Positions 47,595 through 58,779 of a stretch of 64,000 nt of DNA are shown here, piece by piece. Where the stretch lies: the NCBI RefSeq assembly GCF_949987535.1, contig NC_080070.1:6072016-6136015 (forward strand), in the 5' to 3' direction. The position numbers and the translations under genes are program-made. The number at the start of each line of letters is the position of its first letter. The first letter of the stretch is position 1. Origin of the DNA: Balaenoptera acutorostrata. Lineage: Eukaryota > Chordata > Mammalia > Artiodactyla > Balaenopteridae. The notes under the pieces are model-generated. The model ran no database searches, was not told the origin of the DNA, and saw only the letters and a list, made by a program, of their open reading frames with translations.

Positions 47595-47800
47595 AAGACT
47601 ATTTTCACATATGCCTTCTCGTTTCTATTTTGCTACTCACAGTAACGCAGTGAGAGAGGTGCGATGATGCTATACCCATTTTAGAGATGAAGCGACTGAG
47701 GCTCAGAGAGGTTGGCACTTTTGTCCTCCTGTCAATAGGTGGTGGAATAAAGACTCAAACTCAGGTCTTCTGGCCCCAGATTCTGCCCTGTGTTGTGCTC
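47595..47800 (+). mobile_element. MIR
   Basis: TAGAGATGAAGCGACTGAGG and CTCAGAGAGGTTGGCACTTT, followed by ACTCAAACTCAGGTCTTCTG. Confidence 0.88.
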
Positions 47801-47909
47801 ATGAGCATTGTTTTTTTGTTTGTTTTATTGGCGTATAGTTGATTTACAATGTTGTGTTAATTTCTGCTGTCCAGCAAAGTGATTCAGTTACATATATATA
47901 CACATTCTT

Positions 47910-47916
<7 letters not shown>

Positions 47917-47951
<35 letters not shown>
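47917..47951 (+). repeat. (AT)n microsatellite
   Basis: About 17 AT units between L1 sequence and the T-rich SINE tail. Confidence 0.9.
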
Positions 47952-47953
<2 letters not shown>

Positions 47954-48062
47954 TTTTTTTTTTTTTTTTTTTTTGGCCACACCACACAGCTTGTGGGATT
48001 GAACCCAGGCCCTCAGCAGTGAAAGTGCGGAGTCCTAACCACTGGACCGCCAGGGAATTCCC
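47952..48062 (-). mobile_element. Short CHR-type SINE in the L1
   Basis: A long T tail and GGCCACACCACACAGCTTGT run to CCGCCAGGGAATTCCC. CTTTTTCATA appears on both sides. Confidence 0.92.
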
Positions 48063-48261
48063 ATCTTTTTCATACTCTTTTCCATTATGACTTATCACAG
48101 GATATTGAATATAGTTCCCTGTGCTATACAGTAGGACCTTGTTTATATAAGTCCATTGTTCTGAGTGCCCTGCGTTCTGTGGCTTCAGGCAAACCAGAGG
48201 ATGTGAAGGGAGGGGCCGGGTGGGATATGGACCAGCAAGGAATAGTGAGGAGCAGTGCTGG

Positions 48262-48660
48262 GGGAGGATTACTTTTCTAGACCTGCTGTAACCAAGTACC
48301 AGACTGGGCGGCTTTAACAGTGGAAATGTATTTTCTCACAATTCCAGAGGCTGAAGCTGGAGATCAAGGTGTGGGCAGGGCTGGCTCCCTGTGAGGGCTG
48401 TGCGGGAAGGCTGTGCTCCAGGCCTCCCTCCGTGGCTTGTAGACGGCCGTCTTCTGCCTGTGTCTCCTCACATTGTCTTCCCTTCGTGTGTGTCTGTCTC
48501 TGTCCTAACTTCCCCAGTCTTATGACACCAGTCATATTGGATTGGGGTCACCCTAGGGACCCACCTCATTTTAACTTGATTACCTCCTTAAAGACTCTCC
48601 GAATAAGATCGCATTCTGAAGTACTGGGGGTTAGGACTCCAACAAATGAATTGGGGATGA
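48262..48660 (-). mobile_element. MLT1-type MaLR LTR
   Basis: ACTGGGCGGCTTTAACAGTG, TTTTCTCACAATTCCAGAGG, GTGTCTCCTCACATTGTCTT and TACTGGGGGTTAGGACTCCA follow MaLR order in reverse complement. Confidence 0.8.
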
Positions 48661-49975
48661 TGGGGGCTGGAGGGGACACGCCGTTCTCCCATGACAGAGG
48701 GACTTTGAGAGCTGCCGTCAGAATTTGGAGTCATGTCTTATGAGGGAGAAGACTGTGCTCTAGGTGGCCGGAACCTCCAGGAGGTGACCCCGGGTCACAC
48801 CCACCACAGGAAGAGCCAGGGCCCCCGAAGGACAATTTGACTTGCTGCCACCGTGGACTCCCTTGGGCCCCTTGGCTGCCGGGACACCGGCTCCACACCT
48901 GGCTCTAGCTTTCCGCACGTGGGAACGCGTGGAGCCGGAGGGAGGCCTCCAGCACCTCTGTTGCCACAGGTGCGCGGGCAGGCAGTGCACCCTGGCTCGG
49001 CGGCCGGCCCACAGCCGACTATGGGCAGCTCTGCCGCTGCTGCTCAGCCCCGGCGCCCCGCCGCCTCCGCCAGGGTTTGGGCGCAGCTCCTGGAAACTCA
49101 CCGATCCCACCGTCACCCTGGGGCACGGCTGCAGCTGCTGGCTGCTCCACCGCCGCCATGGCCCCCCCACCAACCCACAGCCCCTCGGAGGAGGTAGCCG
49201 TCGGGGGCGTTGGCCTCGCTTTCCCATAAGGAAGCCCGGAGCTCTGGCGGAGGGCACTGGCCCTCTACTCTTCCCTCCTCGGGCCGCAGCTGTGGTCATC
49301 CCGGGGCAGGAGCTGACGTGAGCTGCTCAGTCTCCCACCCTCTCCACACCCTGAGCCCCGTCAGTCCCCATTCGGTCCTCAGACTCAGAGTCCCAAGGGC
49401 TGTGACTGTGTCCACCGTGTGAACCAGCGGCACTTCGTACAAGACGGCCACGCAGTAGGGGACGGGGGCGGGGAGGAGGCCCTGCTTTTCCTTCAGATGC
49501 CTCCATCGGCAGCTCCCAAACCTCGGCTTCCCTGGGCCCAGCGAGCGGCCTTATGAATTCTTCCTGGATTTCCCTCCAGTTGACTCACTACTCGTGGTGG
49601 CTTCTCGATGTCCCCCCTCCCCTCCTTTCCTGCAGCCCCTCCCCTAACCAAGTTTCTACACGGGCTTCTCGTGTAAGACCCACGCTGGATACTAATGGCC
49701 GTTCTCTGCTCAAGAAAGCTTCCAGTGGTTTGGGTAGAACCCAGGCTCCCCTTTGGCTCCCTGAGCGTCCATGATTGGCCAGTATGAATAATCACCTGGC
49801 CAACCCCTCACGCGTACCCTCCCTGGCATTTGGGACAGCCCGCAGGTGAAGGGCTCTGAGGGCTCCTGTATTCACTAGTCCCCTAGCTGGGGGTTGGTGG
49901 GCAGCAGGACCACCAGGACCCAGAGGTAAGGCAGGGCAGCGGCGGCCGAGGCCCCCCGGGTCTGGCAGTCTTAGC
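48661..49975. other. GC-rich unique DNA with a perfect-Kozak ATG
   Basis: CG-rich around 48890-49270. GCCGCCATGG occurs at 49152-49161 and opens a 23-codon frame. Overlapping ORFs of 159-179 codons on both strands have no family match. It may be a weak CpG island. Confidence 0.4.
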
Positions 49976-49979
49976 CTCG

Positions 49980-50335
49980 GAAGCCAGTGATAGCAGACAA
50001 TTCGTTAAGTGTTTACTGTGTGCCAGACACTGTGCTGAAGTCTGCACATACATGACTTCTTTTTACTTTTTGGCCGCGCCTTGTGGCATGCAGGATCTCA
50101 GTTCCCCCACCAGGGATCGAACCCGTGCCCTCTGCAGGGGAAGCGCGGAGTCTTAACCACTGGACCGCCAGGGAAGTCCTTATACGACCTCACTTTAATC
50201 CTCACATCCACCTGTGAGTCAGGTGAAGGGCTCTGTGTCTTGCAGACAGGGAAAATGAGGCTGACAGTGACTTGTTCAAGGTCATGATCACTCAGAGGCT
50301 GCACCAGGCATGACATCCCAAGACTGTCTGACTCT
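49980..50335 (+). mobile_element. MIR split by a SINE
   Basis: TTAAGTGTTTACTGTGTGCC lies before and ACAGGGAAAATGAGGCTGAC after the inserted SINE. Confidence 0.8.
50061..50179 (-). mobile_element. Short CHR-type SINE
   Basis: TTTTTGGCCGCGCCTTGTGG runs to CCGCCAGGGAAGTCC. Confidence 0.92.
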
Positions 50336-50338
50336 AGA

Positions 50339-50673
50339 GCAGTGGTTCTCAACCCTGGGCAATTTCACCCTCCAGGGACAAAGGACAATGCCAAGAGATG
50401 GGGAGAGGAACGTGCTGGTAGAATTTACTGGATAGAGGCTAGAGATATTCCTAGCATCATTCGATACACGAGACGGCTCCCACAATAAAGAATTATCCAC
50501 GGGACTTCCCTGGTGGTCCAGTGGCAAAGACTCCGTGCTTCCAATGCCAGGGACTTGGGGTCGATCCCTGGTCGGGGAACTAAGAGCCCATGTGCTGCGC
50601 GGCGCAGCCAAAAAAAAAAAAGAATTATCCAGCCCCAAAATGTCAACAGTGCTGGGGTTGAGAAGCCCTGTTC
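50339..50673 (+). mobile_element. MER5A-type hAT transposon, split by a SINE
   Basis: The terminal inverted repeats CAGTGGTTCTCAACC and GGTTGAGAAGCCCTG are both present. Degenerate 8-bp flanks CTCTAGAG and TTCTTGAG fit a hAT target duplication. Confidence 0.88.
50500..50618 (+). mobile_element. Short CHR-type SINE in MER5A
   Basis: GGGACTTCCCTGGTGGTCCA runs to GCGCAGCCAAAAA. The flanking duplication is AAAGAATTATCCA (50487-50499 and 50619-50631). Confidence 0.95.
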
Positions 50674-52289
50674 TTGAGTCCAAGCTCAGAGCCATCACAC
50701 CACGGAGCCTACAGAGACCCCACCCAGGGAGGGCAGTGGGTTCAGGGCCTGGGGGAGGACAGGACCCCAGAAGAACTAGAGCAACGGGCAGGGCAGTAAA
50801 GCCCCGTTGTCACAGCCTTGGCCCAGGACAGACTGGCTTGCAATGGCCAAGGCAAGTGCCCAGATCTGGGAGCAAGAGCCCGGGGTCAGGGCAGGAGGAT
50901 GGGCTACCTGGAGGGGATTCATTATACAGGTCGGGGTGAGGGACACCCGCTGGCCTTGTTACAAAGGTTTGCAGAAACCAGGAGTGGTGCACCAAGCAGG
51001 TCCAGGCCCTGAGACCACCCCACTCCATCTCCTTCCCCCTCCTGCTCCATGATGAGTCTTCATGAGGCCTCTTGGTTGTCACCACAGCTGTTTGAGCCCC
51101 AGAGACTTCCAGGGTATGCTGTGTGGGGACATGGGAGGGGCCGAGCCGGGCTTTGACCATGAAATCCTTGATCACAGGCAGCCCTCACAGACCATCTCCT
51201 CTCAATCCCGCATACTTTTGCCTGGTTCCCCAAGAAGCCTGGGGCCCTCTGCACATAGATGGAGACTTTTGCCTTTTGCTTGGATCATTTCTCCTGCCCT
51301 TCTTAGGCCAGGGCGGGCCCTCTGAGTTCTCCAGACCTATGGCCATCACGTGGTGCCAGGAAGGCAGGACGAGGTGGCACTGGGGCTGCCCGTGGCCTGT
51401 GGGCAGGTAACCACGTGTTCCCAAAGGAAGTACCTGGGGTGGCTCCTGGAGGACAGGGCGGGGTGCCAACGTGGCAGGCCGTGTGCGTGGGTCCTACCCA
51501 GGAGTTCCACGGACACACACGTGTGTGTCCGTCTGTCCAGCCAGGAGAAGCCCGTGGATGGCCCGCTGATCCGCCCACAGGAGCGAGGAGCCAGGGGCTT
51601 GTTCAGAGTTTAACTGGGTTTCATTTTTCGGTCTAAAAGGTAATTCTTACATAGGAAATAATGCAACTTCCTCCAACGCATTGACATTTATTTTAGACAC
51701 CTCGATGGCAAATTTTCTAGAATTTGTATTCCCAGTGTTTGAAACAATCTGCTTGAGATTTTTGGGAGTGTATTTTAAAAGATAATTGAGGGTAATTCAG
51801 CTTAAATGCACAGGCCTCTGGGGATCTTGATTTCCTTCTTTAAAAAGCAGGTGTTTGGGGAAGGTGGAGGGGCACACGTGCGCGTGTGTGTGTGTGTGTG
51901 TGTCTCTATCCCCAGCAGGCAGGCACTCCGTGAGGGGACATCGGAGAGGCAGGTTGAGATGAAGGAGAGAAGCCAGGGACCTTGAGGTTGGGAGACCCGT
52001 TCTGCAGACCCAGACCCAGCCTGTAACAGCACAGTGACTTCTGGCAGGTCACACAGCTCCTTACAGCCCCCACCCGGTAGGGTCTCTGTCAGTTAGACAG
52101 GTTGATGTGTGTGAAAGTGCTTGTGCAACAGCAGACTCCCACATCTGAAATGGTATTATTAATCCTACGAAACACGAGCCCAGATTGTAACATCACCCAG
52201 CGTCTGGAAGCACACTGGCAATCCCAAGTAGACTTGGAGTGGGTTCTCTTTACCCACACCTTTGAGATACTGGGGTCTCTCCTTGGGAT
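50674..52289. other. Unique intronic DNA with an AT-rich block
   Basis: No repeat or gene is recognised except a (TG)n run at about 51881-51904. The block 51615-51800 is AT-rich between GC-rich flanks. Confidence 0.45.
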
Positions 52290-54140
52290 TTATCCATGAA
52301 CAAGGCATAAAGATCCCTGCCTTTGGGGCGCTTACATTCTAACGGGGGACAGAGAAGTGAAACGCTCAACGTAATAAGTAAGTAGGTTATAAAGGATGGA
52401 GGAAGGTGTGCAGGACGGGGAGGAAACCCAGCAGAATGAAAGCGATAAAGAGCTGGCAGGGGAGGGGCAGGCGGTGACTTCTAATAGGGTGGACAGAGAG
52501 TGCCCCACTGAGAAGGGGACATTGGAACCAAGACTTCAGGGAGGCGACAGTGTTAGCTGGAGGAAGAGCATTCCTGGCAGAGGGAACAGCAGGCTTCAAG
52601 CCCTAAAGGCTGCCGAGTGCCTGGAGTTTCTGAAGAGCCACGAGGAGGCCAGAGGCTGGAGCAGAGAGAAGAGTGACGGAGATGCATTAGGTGAGGACAC
52701 AGAGGGAGCAGAGAGTGGCAGGGGACTGGGTCCGGGGACCTGCACGACCTGACGCTCACTGGCAATGAGATGGGGGGGGGGTGCCTTGGGAGGGTTTCGA
52801 GCAGAAGTGACGCCATCTGACTCCCCTTCCTAAAGGACTGTTCTGGTTGCGTGTTGAGAATAGAGGGTTGGGGGCCAGGTTGGAAGCAAGCTGTTCATTA
52901 TTGATGGATTGGACCAGGGTGGTAGCAGTGGAGAAGTGAGAAGGGGTTGGATTCTGGATCCAGAGCCAACAGGACTTGCTTTCTGATTGGATATGGGATG
53001 TGAGAAAAAGGCAGGATTCCAGGATGGTGCCAAGGTCACGGGCCTGAGCAGCTGGAAGGAGAGTGAGGTCCGTGGGTAGTGAGGCAAGTTTGAGGTGGGA
53101 GAGCGGGAGTTTCATCGTGGGCGTATCTATTCAAGGTCCAGGTGGAATCGACAGTATGTGAGCAGACAACTGGATACATGAGTCCAAGGATTGGGAGAGA
53201 AAATGGGCTGGAGGAAAATGGGAGTTGTCAACATATAGAAGGCATTTAAAACTCTGAGATTGGGGGATGGATGAAATCTCCAAAGAATGATTGTAGAGCA
53301 GTGAAGAGGACCAAGGACTGGCCCTGGGGCACCCGACCCTGAGAGGGAAAGAGGGCCGGACAGCCAAGGAGACGGAGAAGGAACAGCCAGGGAGGCGGGA
53401 GGAAAGCCAGGAGAGGGCAGTGTCTTACGAGCGAAGGGAAGAGAGTATTTAAAAGAGGAGAGAGTGATCAACTGTGTGGGATGCTGAGGCTGGAGAAGCA
53501 AGGTGATGCCCGAGAACTGACGGTTGCACTTGGCGATGTGGGGTCATCGGCGGCGGCCGGACGGGAGCGTTTTCAGTGGAGCTGTGAGATGTGCGCCTGG
53601 AGGGACTGGAATTCGAGGAGAACCGAGACAGCAAACGTAGACAACTCTTTTGAGAAATTTTATTGCAACTGGGCAGTAACCAATGGGATAAGCGGGTTAT
53701 GTGAGTGTTTCTCAGGGAAGGTGACAGTGCTTTAGCATGCTGATGGGAGCAATGCAGTAGAGAGAGCTAAGCTGATGATGTGATGGTGCGGGGGAGAATT
53801 GCTGGAGCTATGCCCTCGAGTGTGCTGGAGGGGACAGGAGCTCGTATGCAAGGGGACGGCCGGCTTTAGATTGGAGCACAGATAACTCAGCCGTAGGGAC
53901 CAGGCGAGAGAGTTGGCAGGAGGTGGGAGGAGGTGGTGGGAACCTCTGGAAGTTCTTCAGAAGCTTCTGTTTTCTCAGGGAAGTGGGAAGCAAGGGCATC
54001 AGCTGGGAGTGAGGAGGGGGGGGAGGAGGAGTTGGAGGTTGGAGGAGGGAGAAGATGTGGAAAACTCACATAGGGGAGTGGGAGTGGGAAAGGACCTGAA
54101 TGGTCTAGGGAAAGAGGGGGATGGCAGGGCAGGATGAGGC
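52290..54140 (-). mobile_element. Long L2-clade LINE, dead
   Basis: The reverse complement follows the same L2 order as 28.1-30.0 kb. Words include GACCAGGGTGGTAGCAGTGG, GTGATCAACTGTGTGGGATG and TTGACAACTCCCATTTTCC-type sequence read on the minus strand. A minus frame at 53127-53501 keeps a GAPGPVLGPL word, a decayed RT motif. Confidence 0.75.
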
Positions 54141-55336
54141 CTGTTGAAGTCCAAGCTCTGGAAATGACAGTGAGACCAGGTTAGGGTGGTGGTGTGTCTC
54201 TCCAGCCATGTTCAGGTCCTGGGGTGCAGGGTAGGAGTTGGTGAAGCCGAGTTTAACTCTTAAGAGAGTCAAGAGTATATGCAAAGAAGGTTAAAATGGT
54301 AAATTTTACGTTATGTATGTTTTACCATAACTAAAAATGAAAAAGAGTATATATATGTCAGGGCGGAGTTGTTGTGATGAGGGGTGCAGGTCAAAGAAAC
54401 AGACCAGCGGTTCCAGTGGCGTCACAGGCTTTGGGGGTCAGGGGGCTGGACAAAAAGGAGATGGTGGTCCGAGAGTGGGGAGCTTAGGACTGAGATGGGG
54501 GGGGCGTTGCAGGTGCTGGAATAGTAGGGTCCAAGAGGTGACGCTGGCGTGAGTGACTGAGGGAGGGTGGAGGGTCGCTGGAGGAGAGGCGGCCAAGGAA
54601 CCCAGAGCCCTGGGGTATGGGAAGGGCTGTCCATGAGGGTCCAGGAGAGCAGCAGGAAGAGGTCAAGGGTGACAGAGGAGTGACTGTGAGCCAGGAGCTA
54701 GAAGGCTCCGGAAAAGAAGGCGCCGTACGTGGGGGTAAGATGCAAAGCCAGGGGTCTGGAAGCAGCAGTGAGGGGCAAGGAGGGTACCTACCCCGCCTCG
54801 AGGCCAGTGGCAGTGGGGACTCTGGGAAGACCACTGCCCCCCACATGAAAGGTTTGGGGAGGTTACTCAGCGGGGAGCCCAGCTTCCGTCACAAGAAGGC
54901 AAAAGGGATGTTCACAGAAGTAGCAAGTGTATTGGAGATTCTCCTTCCGACAGACCGCACAGGGAAGGGCTCGGTGGGAGATGGCAGCGGAAGAGGGGCG
55001 CACAGAGCCCTGTGGAGCCGGGGGTGCAGGAGTTGAGGGGAGTCTGGGGCTCTCCATGGCGCCTGATGCAGTGGGAACAAGGGCATGGTGACAAGAAGGC
55101 GGGCGCCCCCAGGGGCCACCAGGGCAGAGAGGCAGCGTTGCGTCAGGAGGGGAGGGGGCAGAGTAGAAAGTGCCCTTTCAGACCCTGTGAGCAGGGCTTG
55201 CCCTTGCCTCCTAATGAAGTTGAAGACATGGGGAGACCAGGCCCGTGTGTGGCTTCCGTGGATGTTTCATCTGTACGTTCCACTGCCCACTTCCACTTGG
55301 CTTAATTCCCCCCAGAAAATCTTTAAGGCAATACAG
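54141..55336. other. GA-rich DNA, possibly more of the L2
   Basis: Strongly purine-rich, with ORFs up to 139 codons that reflect composition. No gene is recognised. Confidence 0.4.
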
Positions 55337-55351
55337 ATGAATCTTTTTTGT

Positions 55352-55583
55352 TTTTAACATCTTTATTGGAGTATAATTGCTGTACATTGTTGTGTAAGTT
55401 TCTGCTGTGTAACAAAGTGAATCAGCTATACGTATACATATATCCCCACATCCCCTCCCTCTTGCGTCTCCCTCCTACCCTCCCTATCCCACCCCTCTAG
55501 GTGGTCACAAAGCAGGAGCTGATCTCCCTGTGCTATGCGGCTGCTTCCCACTAGCTATCTATTTTACATTTGGTAGTGTATAT
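55352..55583 (-). mobile_element. Short young L1 3' end
   Basis: TCTTTATTGGAGTATAATTG, then CACAAAGCAGGAGCTGATCT and TTTACATTTGGTAGTGTATA. A perfect 15-bp duplication ATGAATCTTTTTTGT flanks it (55337-55351 and 55584-55598). Confidence 0.94.
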
Positions 55584-55598
55584 ATGAATCTTTTTTGT

Positions 55599-56990
55599 GT
55601 ATTCAGTTTTCTTCACTCAGGTGACATCCCAGACCTCAGAATGCACTGGTTCCCAGGAATCCCTCTGGCCACCTGGTCAGAGCAGTAGCAGAGGCCTCAG
55701 AAGCTTCCTGGGGGGAAGACTGAGATGCTGACCACCAGGACGTTATCCTGGTCAGCAGGGGGCACTGAGCTGTGGGAGAAAGAGGAGAGGAACCAGAAGC
55801 CCCGGGATGGGGCTCCTGTCTGCCAAGAAAGAGGATGGCTGGGGTCTGGGAGCCCTGGGGCACAAGCAGGGCAGGAGTGATGGCTGCAGCCCCACAGTGG
55901 GTGTATGGGGATGGGTGGGTCTCCCCAGGCCGGTGGAGCGAGGCAGGCACCTATGCTCCCAGAAGAGAGGAAGAGGCTCGCCTCTGCTTGGAGTCCTGAG
56001 GATTCTGAGGCCTCGGATCCCTCTTGCTTTTGCCCCGAATCTAGCCAGACAGGCCAGTGTTGGTCTTGAGGAAGATGGGTGGGGAGCAAGGATAGTTCTG
56101 TGGGACACCTACCTGCCTGCCGCCTCCCTCCAGGCAGAGCCCCACCCTATGTTCCACCCCCTAGGCTGTGGCAGCCAGCTGGGGCAGTTATAGCACCTAT
56201 CAGTATTCCATATAAGCCACTCCACAGACCGACCCCATCCTCGTTAGAAGGGGGTCCAGGCCAGTGTGGCTCGTTTTTTGCTACATGGGACCACCTGATT
56301 AATGGTGGCTCTGAGGGGAGTGAGAGAAAACTGGCTGTGAATCCAAAATGGGCCTTCCCTCTGGGCCCAAGAGGCCCAGTGCTTCACTCCCTGAGGGATA
56401 GGGAGGTACAGTGACTTGTCCAAGGTCACACGATGGTTTTGGCATCTTACTTTTTCTTTTTTTTTTTTTTGCTTCTTTCTATCATATTTGTCTCTCTTGT
56501 TTGTGCTTGCAAAACTGACATAGAAAGATGAAGTGACACAGAGACAGCCCCCTTGATAGTAGCAGATGATGTCCTGGGCACAGAAACATTCTCACACAAG
56601 GAGGGAGGTGACCAGCGCTGCTCTGGCCTGAGAAGAGCAGTGGGGGTAGCCGGGAGGAGGGGCAGGACTGTGCCACAACGCGGCGGTCATGTCTGCGGAT
56701 GTCCTGTCTGCTGGCTGGAGGAAGCCCCTCGCTGGAGGTGGGCCTGAGGTGCAGACTCCCCTTCACCCAGCCCTGGGGGCTGGGTCTGGCCCTAAGGTCT
56801 AGCCAGGGTTCTCTGGGGGCCTGGGACTTGGACCAGGCAGGTAGGCTGGATCAGAGCTGCCTCTGGGCCTCCTGGCATGCCCTGGGGTTTAGTGACCAGA
56901 GGAGAAAGTGTGGGCTGGCTGGGTTTAGGGATGGACCAGACACAGAAATCAGGGGTCCTCAGCCTGAAAGCTCCAGGTGGTCTCACTTCA
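55599..56990. other. Unique GC-rich DNA with a CTCF-like site
   Basis: A MIR-like word (TGACTTGTCCAAGGTCACAC) occurs near 56412. No gene is recognised. Confidence 0.45.
55752..55766 (+). promoter_or_regulatory. CTCF-like site
   Basis: TCAGCAGGGGGCACT matches the CTCF core except at its first base. It lies in unique sequence upstream of the proximal SMARCD3 promoters. Confidence 0.45.
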
Positions 56991-56994
56991 TTCT

Positions 56995-57054
<60 letters not shown>
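56991..57054 (+). repeat. (TC)n(CA)n compound microsatellite
   Basis: About nine TC/CT units are followed by more than twenty CA units and then C-rich sequence. Confidence 0.95.
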
Positions 57055-57057
<3 letters not shown>

Positions 57058-57299
57058 CACCCCCCACCCCCCACCCCAGTCTGTGACGGTAATTTCATGC
57101 CACTAAGGAAAGCTTCATTGCTGGGGATATAGGCGGCGGAAAGAGGTCTCTCCCTTCAGTCTGGTTTCCTTTGTTCCTCCCTCGCCTTCCTCCCTCTCCC
57201 CTTCCCGGCTTCCCTCCTCTTCTAGCCTCCTTCTTTCCATTCTCCCCCCCCCAACCCCCCGCCCCGCTTCCCCCTCCTTCCCTCCTCCCCCCTCCCCCT

Positions 57300-57960
57300 G
57301 AGCTGTGTGCCCGCCGCGGGACCTCCGCAGAAGGCGGGAGGGTGGGACTCCGGGCTCCGGCCCCAGCCTTGGTGGCCATCCTCCTGCGGGGAAGGAGTTA
57401 AGTCTCTCCGCTGCATCCCTCCTCCCTCCTCCGCCTCCACCCCCCCGCCGCCTTTGAGTCCTGCAGCTAGGCCCTGGGCTGACCTTCACCGGGAGGGAGG
57501 CCGCAGTGCGCATGCCCGGGCCGGCTCCGGCCCGGCTCCCGCCGCTGCCCGGTTACCGGGCGGGTGAGGGCGAGGGAGGGCGGCCGCGGTCCCGGACGAG
57601 CCCCCCAGCGCCCGGCCGCCGCCCGATCGGGCGTCGTGGGGGGGCCGCCGAGCCCGTCCCGCCGGCCGCGGCGCATCTCTCCCTGCGCGGGGAGCGGCGC
57701 TTTGCCATTTGGTGCTGGTGGTGCTTCGGCGAGGGAAGGAGAGATGGGGGGACGGCAGGGGGGACTCCGGCTCCGGGCGGCCGCCCTCTGCCCGGACACG
57801 CGCGCGGCCTGCCCGGAGCGCGGCCTGGGCCGGTCGGCCGAGCCTAAGGGCCGGGTTGAGCCGGCAGGAAGGGCCCCTGCCTGTTGGAATCGGGGCTTCC
57901 CCCGGGCCTCCTTCCCACCCGGCAGGACGCAGGAGCCGGCGGGCGGCGTGGCACTGCTGA
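57300..57960 (+). promoter_or_regulatory. CpG island, candidate intermediate promoter / noncoding first exon
   Basis: Dense CG dinucleotides run from about 57300 to 57960. They include an NRF1-like TGCGCATGC at 57507-57515 and a donor-like GTGAGG at 57564, preceded by GC-rich sequence that could be a noncoding exon. It lies 3.4 kb upstream of the proximal SMARCD3 coding exon in the same orientation. A microsatellite and a C/T-rich stretch precede it. ORFs across it on both strands appear to be products of composition. Assignment to SMARCD3 is inference. Confidence 0.55.
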
Positions 57961-58563
57961 GCGCCCTTCTGGGGCTGAGCCGTTGGGGAGCCTGGCCTTT
58001 GTGAGGTGGGAGTCCTGGCCCGGGACACCCTCACTGGCGCCTCTGCTTTCTGGTCTGAAGGCTCCCCGGTGTCCGCACACCTAGGGTCGCCCCTGTAAAA
58101 GCAGCATGCACACGTGTCTGCTGGCTGAGGCCTTGTGAACAGACTGCATTGGTGATCACGTTGTGCCTGTGTGTGCAAATCCATGTGTCTCCTTGTTCCT
58201 CTGGTGTTTGCATTGGTGTGTGTGCCTGGGGGCAGGTATGCCCTATATATCTGTTGCCTGTGTATGCGTAAGGATGTCTCCCAGAGACGGGTCTGCAGGG
58301 CGAGGCCCTCATCCTGGGGTGGCCCAGCAGGCTGTTATCTATGGACCTGAGTGATGCTCCCCTCGGTGGCACCAGATCCGTTGGCCTAACCACCTCCTGC
58401 AATGTCCAGCACCAAGACCAGTCCCCTCACAAATGCTTGGTGTTCCCACTGTGCCGATCCACCTCCTCTGCTGTCTTCTTTTCCCAAAAGGCCTCTCCAA
58501 GAGTTGAGACCTCGGAGCTTTACATAAACCCTAGAGGTGTCTGCCCCTGTCCCTGTCCCCCAG

Positions 58564-58640
58564 AACCTCCAAGGTGTCACATGTCCATGCTAGAAGCACC
58601 CACAGGGAGGCGGGGTGCCCATGGTGAGGCACAGCTTCAG
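58564..58640 (+). other. Candidate noncoding internal exon upstream of SMARCD3
   Basis: A long pyrimidine tract ending in CCCTGTCCCCCAG is followed 77 bp later by a consensus donor CAG|GTAAGT. The segment lies between the CpG island at 57.3 kb and the proximal coding exon and has no long frame, so it would be a 5' UTR exon. The evidence is splice signals only. Confidence 0.3.
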
Positions 58641-58779
58641 GTAAGTGGCAGAGTATGAGCTCTGTCCACTGGGCCACTGAGCTTTGGGTGGTTGCAAGTG
58701 TTAGCAGGCACTGGTCATGTCCAGTCCCTGTGTGCAGGCACGGAGGGAGAGTGGCACTTAAGACCAGCCTCAGACTTCA

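Larger units (their letters stand above)
47812..48165 (-). mobile_element. L1 3' UTR fragment, split by a SINE
   Basis: TTTATTGGCGTATAGTTGAT on the left and GATATTGAATATAGTTCCCT on the right of the SINE are reverse-complement L1 3' words. Confidence 0.88.

Noticed and set aside
47841..48098. 84-codon ORF with Ile-Tyr repeats
   Set aside because: It is the (AT)n microsatellite and SINE tail in translation.
57486..58184. 232-codon minus-strand ORF over the CpG island
   Set aside because: Matches GC-driven composition, with overlapping ORFs on the other strand; no recognisable domain.
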